From positions 2,280,645 to 2,344,644 of the forward strand of contig NZ_JABFAP010000001.1 of NCBI RefSeq assembly GCF_017168255.1: a DNA stretch of 64,000 nucleotides. Reading direction: 5' to 3'. The stretch is from Agrococcus sp. KRD186. Its GTDB lineage: Bacteria; Actinomycetota; Actinomycetes; Actinomycetales; Microbacteriaceae. The translations under genes and the position numbers were made by a program. Shown here piece after piece: positions 42,523-51,676 of the stretch; the stretch's first letter is position 1, and every line of letters begins with the position of its first letter. The notes beneath the pieces are model-generated. The model had not been told where the DNA came from, did no database searches, and worked only from the letters and a program-made list of their open reading frames with translations.

Positions 42523-44228
42523 GTGTCTCCTCGCTTGTCTGCGTCCGCCGCGGCTGCGGCTGTGTCGTCGAGCGCCTCATCGGGCGCGATGTCTGCCGTC
42601 CAGGGGCTGCCGGGCTCGGCGAAGCGCTCGCGGCGGATCTCGAGCGCTGCCCTGCGGGCGTCGGGCACGACCTGCGCCAGGCCCGTGCCGGCGACCGCGG
42701 CGCCGACCACGAGCAGGTTCTCGTGCTCGGCCGCGGCATCCCGCAGCGCCTGCTGCCGCTGCCGGGCGCCGATGATGCTCGCGGGCTGGCCCTGCTGCCA
42801 GCGCACGCGGGCGCTCGCGAGCGGCTGGGGCAGCGCGGTGCCGAAGATGGCCCGGGCGTCCTCGAGCGCCAGCGCGGCGGCGGCGGCGGCGTCGAGCCCT
42901 GCCGTCGCGGGTGCGGCGGTGCCGGAGCCGTACGAGAGGCGCACGATCTCGCGGCCGCCCGCGGCCTCGCGCAGCCACGCCCACTTCGCGGTCGCGTGCG
43001 TCATCGCCTTCGCGCGCACCTGGGTGGCGTCGGCGGCCACCAGCACGCCGGTGCCGCGCGGATCGCCCTCGATCGCGCCGGCGGGGAAGACCAGGGTGAC
43101 GAGCTCGACGCTGACGCCTGGGGCAGTCGCAGCGGCCTGGTCTCGTGAGGCCAGCGGCTTCGCCGCGGGCTCCTCGACCGACGTGATGGTCGCCAGCAGG
43201 CGGCGCGCCTCGGCTTCGGGGAGCGCGACGACCAGCGACGACGCGGCGTGACTGCCGGCATCCGTCGTCACGAGCCACCCGGAGCCCGTCTCGGCCGCCG
43301 ACTGGACGCGCTCGCCCGTGCGGATCTCGGCGTGGTGCCCGCGCGCCCGCTCGGCGAGCCGCTCGGCGATGCGGTGGATGCCGCCGCGCAGGCCCTGCAC
43401 CGCGCTGCCCGGCTTGGCGCCGGTCGCGTCGGATCCGCCGGCGGCCGCGGCGCGCTCCTCGAGCACGAGCGCGACGCCGCCGGAGAGCGAGCCGGTGCGG
43501 GTGATGCCGCCGTTGAGGCCCGGCGCGACGACGGCGAGGTCGAGCTGCTCGGGATCGGCTGAGTAGACGCCGCCGGCGAGCGGCGCGACCAAGCGGTCGA
43601 GCACCTTCTGCCCCATGCGGCGGCGCACGAGCGGCCCGAGCGCGTCGTCGGTGCCGATGCGCAGCACCGGCATGAGGCGGTCGAGGTGGGCGCGCAGCGC
43701 GCCGCCCCAGCCGAGCGCGTCGATGACATCCTGCGCGAGCGGGGTCGAGGGGATGCCCAGCAGCGTGCGCTTCGGCAGCGGCACGGCGCGGTGCGATCCG
43801 CCGCTGCCGGGCAGCAGCAGCCAGGCGCCCGCGGGGTTCGGCTCGACGATGTCGTCGGCCATGCCCAGCTCGCCGATGAGCTCGGCGACGGCGCCGCCGC
43901 GCACGGCGAACGACTCGGCGCCCGCGTCGAGCGCCAGCGCATCCGACCCGGGGGCGGCCAGCGCGAGCTTCGCCGCCGTGCCGCCGGTTCGCTGCGCCGC
44001 CTCGAGCACCAGCACCCGGTAGCCGCGCGCCGCCAGGTCGTGGGCGATCGTCAGGCCCGCGATGCCGGCGCCCGCCACGATCGTGTCGTAGTGCACGGGC
44101 CCGTCGGGGGCCGACGCATCCGCCTGCACCGCACCGTCGGGCCGCACGGCGTCGCCGGCCGGCACCGCGTCGTCAGCCGGCACGGTGCCCTCCGCCATCG
44201 GTGCGCCGGTGGCCGCGTCGGCGCTCAC
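42519..44228 (-). CDS. cgoX: Coproporphyrinogen III oxidase (HemY type)
   Basis: A 569-residue FAD enzyme oxidising coproporphyrinogen III to coproporphyrin III. The FAD motif is YDTIVAGAGIAGLTIAHDLAARGYRVLVLEA; further family segments are LGPLVRRRMGQKVLDRLVAPLAGGVYSADP and the C-terminal NLLVVGAAVAGTGLAQVVPDARRAA. The first ~45 residues are an Ala/Asp/Gly-rich extension. The start overlaps the hemE stop by 4 bases. Confidence 0.93.
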   Translation of the reverse strand: MSADAATGAPMAEGTVPADDAVPAGDAVRPDGAVQADASAPDGPVHYDTIVAGAGIAGLTIAHDLAARGYRVLVLEAAQRTGGTAAKLALAAPGSDALALDAGAESFAVRGGAVAELIGELGMADDIVEPNPAGAWLLLPGSGGSHRAVPLPKRTLLGIPSTPLAQDVIDALGWGGALRAHLDRLMPVLRIGTDDALGPLVRRRMGQKVLDRLVAPLAGGVYSADPEQLDLAVVAPGLNGGITRTGSLSGGVALVLEERAAAAGGSDATGAKPGSAVQGLRGGIHRIAERLAERARGHHAEIRTGERVQSAAETGSGWLVTTDAGSHAASSLVVALPEAEARRLLATITSVEEPAAKPLASRDQAAATAPGVSVELVTLVFPAGAIEGDPRGTGVLVAADATQVRAKAMTHATAKWAWLREAAGGREIVRLSYGSGTAAPATAGLDAAAAAALALEDARAIFGTALPQPLASARVRWQQGQPASIIGARQRQQALRDAAAEHENLLVVGAAVAGTGLAQVVPDARRAALEIRRERFAEPGSPWTADIAPDEALDDTAAAAADADKRGDT

Positions 44229-45337
44229 CGCTCGTGCACCGCCTGCACGATGCGGGTCAGCACCGTCGGGTCAGCCGTCGGCGGCACGCCGTGGCCCAGG
44301 TTGAACACGTGCGCGCGGGCGACCGAGCCGGCCATCAGCACATGGTCGATGGCGGCCTCGATGATCTCCCACGGCGCGCCGAGCACCGCCGGGTCGAGGT
44401 TGCCCTGCACGCTCACGTCGGCGTCGATGCGCTCGAGCGCGACGTCGAGCGCCACCCGCCAGTCGACGCCCACCGCGTCGACGCCGAGGTGCATGGCGCT
44501 GTAGAGCTCGCCCGCGCCGACGCCGAAGTGCACGAGCGGCACGTGGCGGCCGGAGCCGTCAGCGAGGTCGCGCACGTGCTCGAGCGCCAGGCGCGAGGCC
44601 GGCGCCACGTGCTCCTGGTACTGATCGAGCGGCAGGGAGCCGGCCCACGAGTCGAACAGCTGGGCGGCGCTGGCGCCCTCGGCGACCTGCGCCCGCAGGA
44701 AGCGGCCGGTGACCTCGGCGGCCCAGCGGGTGAGGCGATCCCACGCCTCCGGGTACGAGCGCATGAGGGTGCGCGCCTCGAGGTGATCCTTCGAGGGGCG
44801 CCCGGCGACCAGGTACGCGGCGAGCGTGAACGGGGCGCCGGCGAAGCCGATCAGCGGCGTCGTGCCGTCGCCGATCTCGGTCAGGCCGGCGACCGTCTGC
44901 CGCACCGCCTCGCGCACCGGCTCGAGCGCGGCGTCGAGGACGGCCGGGTCGCTGGCGATCAGCCGCTCGACGTCGTCGGGCGTGCGGATGGGCTCGGCCA
45001 CCACGGGCCCGACGCCCGGCTCGATGCGCACGTCGACGCCCGCGAGCTTCAGCGGCACCATGATGTCGCTGAAGAAGATGGCCGCGTCGACGCCGTGGCG
45101 GCGCACCGGCTGCAGGGTGATCTCGCTCGCGAGCTCCGGCACCAGGCAGGTCTCGAGCATGTCGCGCGCGGGCGAGTCGGTGCGGGCGCGCAGCTCGCGG
45201 TACTCGGGCAGCGAGCGGCCCGCCTGTCGCATGAACCAGACGGGCGTGACGTCGGGGCGGTCGCCGCGATAGGCGCGCACCAGGCCGGAGGCGGCGGTGC
45301 GCGTGTTGAGCGGGTGGTCTTCACGGAGCGCAGGCAT
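44225..45337 (-). CDS. hemE: Uroporphyrinogen decarboxylase
   Basis: A 370-residue HemE, removing four carboxyls to give coproporphyrinogen III. Signature segments are PVWFMRQAGRSLPEYRELR at the N-terminus, GFAGAPFTLAAYLV, DSWAGSLPLDQYQ, and VFNLGHGVPP at the C-terminus. ATG 45337 (MPALRED) and ATG 45346 (MKAMPAL) are both possible; GGGAG lies closer than ideal to the latter. First gene of the coupled five-gene heme run. Confidence 0.95.
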   Translation of the reverse strand: MPALREDHPLNTRTAASGLVRAYRGDRPDVTPVWFMRQAGRSLPEYRELRARTDSPARDMLETCLVPELASEITLQPVRRHGVDAAIFFSDIMVPLKLAGVDVRIEPGVGPVVAEPIRTPDDVERLIASDPAVLDAALEPVREAVRQTVAGLTEIGDGTTPLIGFAGAPFTLAAYLVAGRPSKDHLEARTLMRSYPEAWDRLTRWAAEVTGRFLRAQVAEGASAAQLFDSWAGSLPLDQYQEHVAPASRLALEHVRDLADGSGRHVPLVHFGVGAGELYSAMHLGVDAVGVDWRVALDVALERIDADVSVQGNLDPAVLGAPWEIIEAAIDHVLMAGSVARAHVFNLGHGVPPTADPTVLTRIVQAVHER

Positions 45338-45409
45338 CGCCTTCATTCTCCCACCTTCGGCGCGCCGCGGCGGCCCCGCGTCGGACACCGCCGCGCGCTG
45401 CAGCCCGGC

Positions 45410-46231
45410 TCATGGTTGAGCGGCGGGTGCGCTCAGCGCCGCGTACACCGGACGCAGCGCATCGGCGAGAGGGCGCGAGCGCACCATGACATCCACCGGT
45501 GGCAGTTGATCCACCAGCAGCGCGCCACCCGAGTGGCTGCGCCGGAGGGGCACGGGCGAGGGCGAGACGAAGAAGATGTCGAGCACGTCCGTGAGCGGTG
45601 CTCCCACAGGTGCCCGATGCTCGCTCGTGGAGTCCGCCTGATGCATCCGCCCCAGCAGTTCCTCGCGCTCTCGTCCGCGCCAGGCGAGGATGCGGAACGG
45701 GTCGTCATCGAACCGTTCGGCCAGCAGATAGAACACCGCCGCGAGATGCTTGCAGGGCACCTCCCAGTCAGGGCAGGAGCAGTCCATGCTCAGCTCAGCC
45801 GCGCCGCGCGGGAAGAGCGAGAGCCCGACCGCGGCGAAGACGTCCTCGATGTCGGCGGGCATCTCCCCGGCCAGCAGGGAGGCCACGAACCAGGCGTTCC
45901 CGGCGAGCGCCTCCTCCACTGATGCCCACTCGGCCTTGCCGAACGCCGTGATGCCGATGCGCACCCGGTATGGCCTCGCGCGTGAGCCCTGCACGCTCGC
46001 GACGACGCTCCCGGCATCGATGTCGAGGGAGATCACCTGCCCGCGGCGGGCATAGTTGCGACCGCGCTGCAGGCGTCCCCCCACGCCCAGCCCCTCGAGC
46101 ACCTCGATGAATCGCCCGGACCACCAGCTGGTGCCGATGGCGCCCCGCACGCTCCTGGCTTTGACGCCGCCCTCGACACTGCGCGGGGTCGATGGCGGGA
46201 AGAACGGCGACTGATAGCTGCGTCTACTCAC
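45410..46231 (-). CDS. SWIM zinc-finger protein
   Basis: A 273-residue protein with the SWIM zinc motif CxCx(n)CxH as DCSCPDWEVPCKHLAAVFYLLAERFD near residue 150. The N-terminus FFPPSTPRSVEGGVKARS is typical of the YozS-like SWIM proteins found beside SNF2 ATPases. Its start overlaps the SNF2 gene end by 8 bases, so it probably forms a complex with that ATPase at nucleic acids. Confidence 0.9.
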   Translation of the reverse strand: MSRRSYQSPFFPPSTPRSVEGGVKARSVRGAIGTSWWSGRFIEVLEGLGVGGRLQRGRNYARRGQVISLDIDAGSVVASVQGSRARPYRVRIGITAFGKAEWASVEEALAGNAWFVASLLAGEMPADIEDVFAAVGLSLFPRGAAELSMDCSCPDWEVPCKHLAAVFYLLAERFDDDPFRILAWRGREREELLGRMHQADSTSEHRAPVGAPLTDVLDIFFVSPSPVPLRRSHSGGALLVDQLPPVDVMVRSRPLADALRPVYAALSAPAAQP

Positions 46232-49200
46232 CGACGGCCTCCTTCGACAGGGCGAACAGGTCGCGCAGGCTCGCGGTCGACAGCTCGGTGAGCCACCCCT
46301 CGCCGTCGCCGACCACCATGTTCGCCAACGCTCGCTTCTCCTCGATCATGGTGTCGATCCGCTCCTCCAGCGTGCCCCGGCAGATGAACTTGCGCACCTG
46401 CACACGTCGCTGCTGGCCGATCCTGAACGCCCGGTCGGTGGCCTGGTTCTCGACGGCGGGATTCCACCATCGATCGAGGTGGATGACGTGGTTGGCTGCC
46501 GTCAGGTTGAGTCCGGTGCCGCCGGCCTTCAGCGACAGCAGGAAGACGGATGGTCCGTCGTCGGACTGGAACTGGCGCACCAGTTCCGTGCGCTGCTGCC
46601 GGGACGTGCCGCCGTGCAGATACGCGACGTCGGTGTCGAGGCGCGCCGCGAGGTGGGGCATGAGCATCTCGGCGAACTCCGTGTACTGGGTGAAGCACAG
46701 CACTTTGTCGCCCTCCGCGAGGATCTCCTCCAGGATCTCCTCCAGCCGCATGACCTTGCCGCTGCGCCGCCCGATGGCGGATCGATCGTGCAGCAGCTGG
46801 GCCGGGTGGTTGCAGACCTGCTTGAGCTTCGCCATCGCGGCCAGCACGTTGCCGCGGCGCTCGATGCCGTCGGAGCCTTCGATCTTCTCCATCATGTCGT
46901 CGACGACCGACTGGTACAGCGATGCCTGCTCGCTCGTGAGCGTGTAGTACTGCTTGATCTCGATCTTCTCGGGCAGGTCGTCGATGACGGCGGGATCGGT
47001 CTTCACGCGACGCAGCAGGTAGGGCCGGGTGATCGCGCGCACCCGCCGGGCTGCCGTGTCATCGCCGTACCGCTCGATGGGGATCGCATACCGGGTGCGG
47101 AACTGCTCTGGCGAGCCCAGCATCCCGGGGTTCAGGAAGTCCATGATCGACCACAGCTCGCCGAGCCGGTTCTCCACCGGGGTGCCGGTCAAGGCGATGC
47201 GATGGTCGGCAGTCAGTCGCTTGACCGCCTTCGCCGCACGGGAGAGCCGATTCTTCACCGCCTGTGCCTCATCGAGGACGACGCGGTTCCAGGTGCGCGC
47301 CGCGAACTGCTCGACATCTCGGGTCAGCGTCGCGTACGTGGTGACCAGCATGTCGATGCCGTCCATGGCCGCATCGAAGTCCTCGCCGCGCATCCGGTCC
47401 GAACCGTGGTGCACCCGCATCCGCAGTCCGGGAGCGAATTTCGCGGCCTCGGCCTCCCAGTTGCCGATCAGCGACATCGGGCACACCAGCAGCGTCGGAC
47501 CAGCTCCCGGATGGGCCTGCCGGCGCACCGACTCCAGCGCCAGCAGCTGCACCGTCTTGCCGAGCCCCATGTCGTCGGCCAGGCAGCCACCGAGGCCGAG
47601 ATCGGCGAGGAAGCTCAGCCACGACAGTCCGCGCTCCTGGTAGGGGCGGAGCGTCGCCCTGAAGTCCTCCGGCAGGGAGACGCGCTGGACGATGGCATCC
47701 GCCGAACCCTCCAGCAGCGCACCGAGCCAACCCTCGGCGCTGACTTCGGCGACGGGGAGGGGCAGGCCGAGGTCGTCGGGATGCGCGGCGGCCAAGGCCA
47801 GCACCTCCGCGACGGTGCCGCGTCCCTCCGCTTCGCGCTGAAGGAAGTCGATGCCCCGGCGCAGCTGCTCGGTGTTGACCGCCACCCACTGGCCGCGCAG
47901 CCGCACCAGCGGCGCCTTCGCCTCGGCGAGAGCCGCGATCTCCTCCTCGGTGAGGGAGTGCTCGCCGACGGCGAGGCTCCACTCGAAGTCGCACAGCTGC
48001 TCGCGACCGAACGCGGTCGCCTTGCCTGTGTCATCGCCCATCGGGGTGGACGCCGACAGCCGCAGCCCGAGCCTCGCCCGCTGCCCCCACCAGGAGGGCA
48101 GCATGACCCCGAACCCCGCCTCGTCCAGGGCGGGCGCTGCCTCGTCAAGGAACGCGAATGCGGCTTCTGCGTCGAGGTCGAGGCCTGTCGGGCGCGCCTG
48201 GCGCATCCCCGATTCCAGGCCGCGGTAGACACGTGCAGCCTTGCCCAGCTCACTCAGCAGCACTTCCTGCGGACGCCCGAGCCAGCGCGCGAGCGCACCG
48301 TCATCCCGCCAGACCTGCTCGGCGGGGACCACCAGGCTCGGGTCTGCCGAGGACTGCAGCAAGAACTCCAGCCGCCATGGGTGGGCGCCGGGAGCGGTGC
48401 CCTGGGCGGGTGCAGCATCGACGTCTCCGGTCTCGCCGTCGGGATCGGGACCGGAAGCCTCGGTGAGCCTGAAGGTGGCGCGCGCCGGAGCACCGGCTTC
48501 CCGCGCGTAGCCTGCCCAGGGCAGGAGCGACTGCTCGAGCCCGGCGAGTTCCGGGGCAGACATGCGGATGCGCGGGTCCGGCGTTCGGAGTGCCTCCAGC
48601 CACGCTTCTGCCGCGCGCGGCTGGAGCGGCTTGCGCCCGCGACGCGGCGGCAGCATCGCCAGGTCGACCGGCAGACGGTGCCGAACCGCGGCGTCGGTCA
48701 GGGTGTCGAGTGCCACCGCGATCAGTGCGCCAGCGTCCTGCGCGCCAGGTGCGGCCCGGAATGCGGGCGGTGTGGCCGCGATCAGATCGCCGAACGCGAG
48801 TGCATCCGCCCCGCGGAGCACCGCGCGCCATCGGGCCTCGGCCGAAGGAGCACCCTCGGTGCCGGAGGCCCAGACGATCTCCGGGAGCACCCGGCCGCGC
48901 TCGGCAAGCTCGGCGGCGAATCGCGCCAGTTCGCCGAGGAACCGCGCCGAGGGTGCGATGCGCGCGTCGCCCACGTCGGTCAGCGCATCGTCCACGGACT
49001 CCTCAGCGTCCATGTCCTCTGCTGCATCCGGGAAGCGGTCGGGGAAGAGCGCCGAGGCGAGCGCCGTGCCGCCCTGTGCAGCGGAGTCCGGGTCGGCCAT
49101 GGCCGTCAGCCCCGCCGGTGCCAGCCAGAGGACGGGCACCGTCCACGGCAGCAGGGAAGGATCGCTGGAGCGCTCCGGCCGCGGAACCGTTCGCACGAGT

Positions 49201-49454
49201 TCTGGCGAGTCCAATGGCGAGCGCCGCAACGACGGCAGCAGCAGTGCGGTGCTACCGGCTTCGCCGGGCTGCAGCGCGGCCAGCGCATCTGCCGGGGCCG
49301 CGAAGGGATGAGGCCGAGCCGTCCTGAGCGACTGGCTGGGACTCATCACGGTCTGCTCGGAGTCCTCGGCCCACAGGCCGGGGCCGTCGTCGAGCGACCA
49401 GAACGTGTGGAGCACCAGCAAGCGCGTTGCCTTTCGCGATCGATTGTTCAGCAC
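46224..49454 (-). CDS. SNF2-family DNA-dependent ATPase/helicase
   Basis: A 1076-residue HepA-like SNF2 protein. A long N-terminal region (~550 residues) with the bacterial SNF2-associated domain precedes the motor: motif I CLADDMGLGKTVQLLALESV, motif II VVLDEAQAVKN (DEAQ, not DEAH), motif III ALTGTPVENRLGELWSIMDFL. The second lobe has CFTQYTEFAEML, LHGGTSRQQRTELVRQFQ and LDRWWNPAVENQATDRAFRIGQ. It probably moves along DNA or clears stalled polymerase. The neighbouring coupled SWIM protein is its likely partner. Confidence 0.94.
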   Translation of the reverse strand: MLNNRSRKATRLLVLHTFWSLDDGPGLWAEDSEQTVMSPSQSLRTARPHPFAAPADALAALQPGEAGSTALLLPSLRRSPLDSPELVRTVPRPERSSDPSLLPWTVPVLWLAPAGLTAMADPDSAAQGGTALASALFPDRFPDAAEDMDAEESVDDALTDVGDARIAPSARFLGELARFAAELAERGRVLPEIVWASGTEGAPSAEARWRAVLRGADALAFGDLIAATPPAFRAAPGAQDAGALIAVALDTLTDAAVRHRLPVDLAMLPPRRGRKPLQPRAAEAWLEALRTPDPRIRMSAPELAGLEQSLLPWAGYAREAGAPARATFRLTEASGPDPDGETGDVDAAPAQGTAPGAHPWRLEFLLQSSADPSLVVPAEQVWRDDGALARWLGRPQEVLLSELGKAARVYRGLESGMRQARPTGLDLDAEAAFAFLDEAAPALDEAGFGVMLPSWWGQRARLGLRLSASTPMGDDTGKATAFGREQLCDFEWSLAVGEHSLTEEEIAALAEAKAPLVRLRGQWVAVNTEQLRRGIDFLQREAEGRGTVAEVLALAAAHPDDLGLPLPVAEVSAEGWLGALLEGSADAIVQRVSLPEDFRATLRPYQERGLSWLSFLADLGLGGCLADDMGLGKTVQLLALESVRRQAHPGAGPTLLVCPMSLIGNWEAEAAKFAPGLRMRVHHGSDRMRGEDFDAAMDGIDMLVTTYATLTRDVEQFAARTWNRVVLDEAQAVKNRLSRAAKAVKRLTADHRIALTGTPVENRLGELWSIMDFLNPGMLGSPEQFRTRYAIPIERYGDDTAARRVRAITRPYLLRRVKTDPAVIDDLPEKIEIKQYYTLTSEQASLYQSVVDDMMEKIEGSDGIERRGNVLAAMAKLKQVCNHPAQLLHDRSAIGRRSGKVMRLEEILEEILAEGDKVLCFTQYTEFAEMLMPHLAARLDTDVAYLHGGTSRQQRTELVRQFQSDDGPSVFLLSLKAGGTGLNLTAANHVIHLDRWWNPAVENQATDRAFRIGQQRRVQVRKFICRGTLEERIDTMIEEKRALANMVVGDGEGWLTELSTASLRDLFALSKEAVGE

Positions 49455-49553
49455 TGAGCAACGCTACCGATCGGCGATGGGCACGGCGCGTCCGGCGCAC
49501 GAGCAGCGGTGAGGAGCCAGCGTCGCAGTCAGTGGGGAGCACACTACCCAAGG

Positions 49554-49883
49554 TCAGTCGCCACAGTCGACCGCAACGGCGAGCGCGGAGCAGATCTGTC
49601 GCATCCGCGCATCGGCCAGTCGACCGATGCGCTCGACGAGGACCGCGACGGACACGCTCTCCGCCGAGTCCAGGTTGACCACTGAACGCAGCGGAATCGG
49701 ATCCTCACCAGGCTCGAGACCCACCTCGCTGACCAGGCCGCGGATCGTCGTGGTGCATGGCGCGACAAGCGCGCGTCGGTGTCTTGGGATCACCGCGTCG
49801 CGCGAGAGCACGACCACGGGGCGACGGCCGACCTCCGGCATCTCGCACCACCACACCTCGCCTCGCGCGGGCAGCACGGTCAT
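49554..49883 (-). CDS. MazF/PemK-type toxin
   Basis: A 109-residue toxin: [29 protein letters not shown] at the N-terminus, [17 protein letters not shown] with the catalytic Arg/Thr region, and [25 protein letters not shown]. Family members cut mRNA at short sequences. ATG 49883 overlaps the antitoxin stop by 4 bases; the open frame to 49925 runs into the antitoxin gene. Confidence 0.92.
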   Translation of the reverse strand: MTVLPARGEVWWCEMPEVGRRPVVVLSRDAVIPRHRRALVAPCTTTIRGLVSEVGLEPGEDPIPLRSVVNLDSAESVSVAVLVERIGRLADARMRQICSALAVAVDCGD

Positions 49884-50116
49884 GACCGTGCCGCGGCTTC
49901 GCGGAACGACGCCAGATCGCCCCACGCGTCCGGCGCATCGAGTGGGTGCTCGTCGTACGCGGCGTAGCTGGCGTCGATCTCGCTTGAGCGGTGGCGCGTC
50001 AGCAAGGCTCGCAGCGCCTCTTCGATCATCGAAGCATCGGATGCGTTCGACCGCAGCGCTCGAGCGGCCCGGAGAAGGTCGGCGTCCACCGTCGTGCTCA
50101 CTCGTGCTCTCACCAT
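49880..50116 (-). CDS. MazE-type (ribbon-helix-helix) antitoxin
   Basis: A 78-residue protein: [38 protein letters not shown] is a ribbon-helix-helix domain; the tail ([24 protein letters not shown]) would thread into the toxin. The pair is coupled by ATGA. Tandem 15-bp repeats begin 23 bases upstream. Confidence 0.88.
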   Translation of the reverse strand: MVRARVSTTVDADLLRAARALRSNASDASMIEEALRALLTRHRSSEIDASYAAYDEHPLDAPDAWGDLASFREAAARS

Positions 50117-50139
50117 GCCACGATTATGCCACGACCTCG

Positions 50140-50184
50140 CACTGCGAGGCGGTGCACTGCGAGGCGGTGCACTGCGAGGCGGTG
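50140..50184. repeat. Three perfect 15-bp tandem repeats between mazE and hemA
   Basis: CACTGCGAGGCGGTG is repeated exactly three times (50140-50154, 50155-50169, 50170-50184), with a decayed fourth start (CACCGCGG). It lies in the divergent promoter region, 40 bases before the hemA start. It may bind a regulator such as the antitoxin, or be plain slippage. Confidence 0.8.
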
Positions 50185-50224
50185 CACCGCGGGGGCCGGT
50201 CGGGAGACGCGGTACGCTGAGTCA

Positions 50225-51676
50225 GTGCTGATCTGCCTCACGGCGAGTCACAAGAACGCCGACTTCACCGCCCTCGAGGCACTGTCGACGGCTGACGCGG
50301 CGCAGCTGCCCATCGCGTTCGCCGCCCATCCGGCAGTCGACGGCGCGGTCGTCGTCTCCACCTGCAACCGCTTCGAGGTCTACCTCGACGTGCAGGCCGA
50401 CGAGCACTCGGCGGCGGGCATCGCGCAGACCGCCGCGGCGGATGCCCTCGGCTTCCACCACCCGGAGTCGCTCGAGCCGCTCACCGAAGCGCGTGCCGCC
50501 GAGCACCTGTTCGCGGTCGCCGCCGGGCTCGAGTCGGTCGTCGTCGGCGAGGGCGAGATCGCCGGTCAGGTGCGGCGCGCGCTCTCCGCCGCGCAGGAGG
50601 CCGGCACCACCAGCGCGCACCTCGAGCGCCTGTTCCAGCGCGCCTCCGAGACGCAGCGCGGCATCAAGAACCGCACCGGCCTGGGGGAGGCGGGCCGCTC
50701 GATCGTGCGGCTCGGGCTCGATCTGGCGAGCGCTCGCATCGACATCGCCGACGCCCGCGTGCTGCTGGTGGGCACCGGCCGCTTCGCGGGCGTCTCGCTC
50801 GCCGAGCTGCGCCGCCGCGGCGCCCGGCACATCGAGGTGTGGAGCCCCTCCGGCCGCGGCAACGGCTTCGCCCGCAGCCACGCGATCGGCCATGTCGACG
50901 GCCGCGATGCCGCGCTGGCCGCCGCGAGCGCCGACATCATCGTCGCCTGCACGAGCGCCGAGGGGTTCGTCGTCGACGCCGCCCTGCTGCGCGCCGGCCG
51001 CCAGCAGCTGGCCGCCACCCACGCCTTCCCGGGCTCGGAGCCCGAGGCCTCCGGCGCGATCGGCTGCCCGGTGCACCTGGGCGCGCAGGGCGAGGCCGCG
51101 CCGAGCGCCGCTGCCGCGCCGGCACCGGGTCTGTCTGCACCGGGTCTGTCCGCACCGGCGCTCTCTGCACCGGCCGGCTGCCCCATGCACGCAGCCATCA
51201 CTGACGAGCCGCGCTGCCCCGTCGAGCACGGCCGCTCGGCGCAGCTGGTCGTCGACATGGGGATGCCGCGCAACGTCGACCCCGACGTGACGACCGTGCA
51301 CGGCGTCGAGGTGCTCGACCTGGAGACCATCCGCCTGCACGCCCCGCTCGAGCACCTCACCGCCACCTCCGACGCGCGCGATCTGGTGCGCAAGGCCGCG
51401 CTGCGCTTCGAGCGCGGCACCGCCGAGCGGCAGGTCGGGCCGGCCATCGCCGCGCTGCGCGAGCACGTGCAGGAGGCCATGGAGGCCGAGCTCGAGCGCA
51501 TCGGCAAGCGCGGCACCGAGGATGAGCGCCGGCTCGCCGAGCAGGCGCTGCGCCACTTCGCCGGCGTGCTGCTGCACAAGCCGACCGTGCGCGCCCGCGA
51601 GCTGGCCGCCGAGGGCCGTCACGACGACTTCCTGTCGGCGATCGACGCGCTGTACGGCATCGACCGCCCGGCGTGA
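50225..51676 (+). CDS. hemA: Glutamyl-tRNA reductase with Cys-Pro-rich insert
   Basis: First committed step of heme synthesis: reduces Glu-tRNA to glutamate-1-semialdehyde. 483 residues. The catalytic Cys47 is in VVVSTCNRFEVYLD; ESVVVGEGEIAGQVRRAL and the NADPH fold VLLVGTGRFAGVSLAELRRRGA follow. Between about residues 270 and 335, before the conserved VVDMGMPRNVDP, lies an extra ~60-residue insert holding GCPVH (Cys281), GCPMH (Cys319) and RCPVEH (Cys331) plus GLSAP repeats. Cys-Pro motifs are typical heme-regulatory sites, suggesting feedback by heme. The start is GTG 50225. Confidence 0.94.
   Translation: MLICLTASHKNADFTALEALSTADAAQLPIAFAAHPAVDGAVVVSTCNRFEVYLDVQADEHSAAGIAQTAAADALGFHHPESLEPLTEARAAEHLFAVAAGLESVVVGEGEIAGQVRRALSAAQEAGTTSAHLERLFQRASETQRGIKNRTGLGEAGRSIVRLGLDLASARIDIADARVLLVGTGRFAGVSLAELRRRGARHIEVWSPSGRGNGFARSHAIGHVDGRDAALAAASADIIVACTSAEGFVVDAALLRAGRQQLAATHAFPGSEPEASGAIGCPVHLGAQGEAAPSAAAAPAPGLSAPGLSAPALSAPAGCPMHAAITDEPRCPVEHGRSAQLVVDMGMPRNVDPDVTTVHGVEVLDLETIRLHAPLEHLTATSDARDLVRKAALRFERGTAERQVGPAIAALREHVQEAMEAELERIGKRGTEDERRLAEQALRHFAGVLLHKPTVRARELAAEGRHDDFLSAIDALYGIDRPA

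Noticed and set aside
45410-50116. A DISARM-like antiphage system
   Set aside because: An SNF2 protein is present, but the methylase, DUF1998 and phospholipase-D-type genes of that system are absent.
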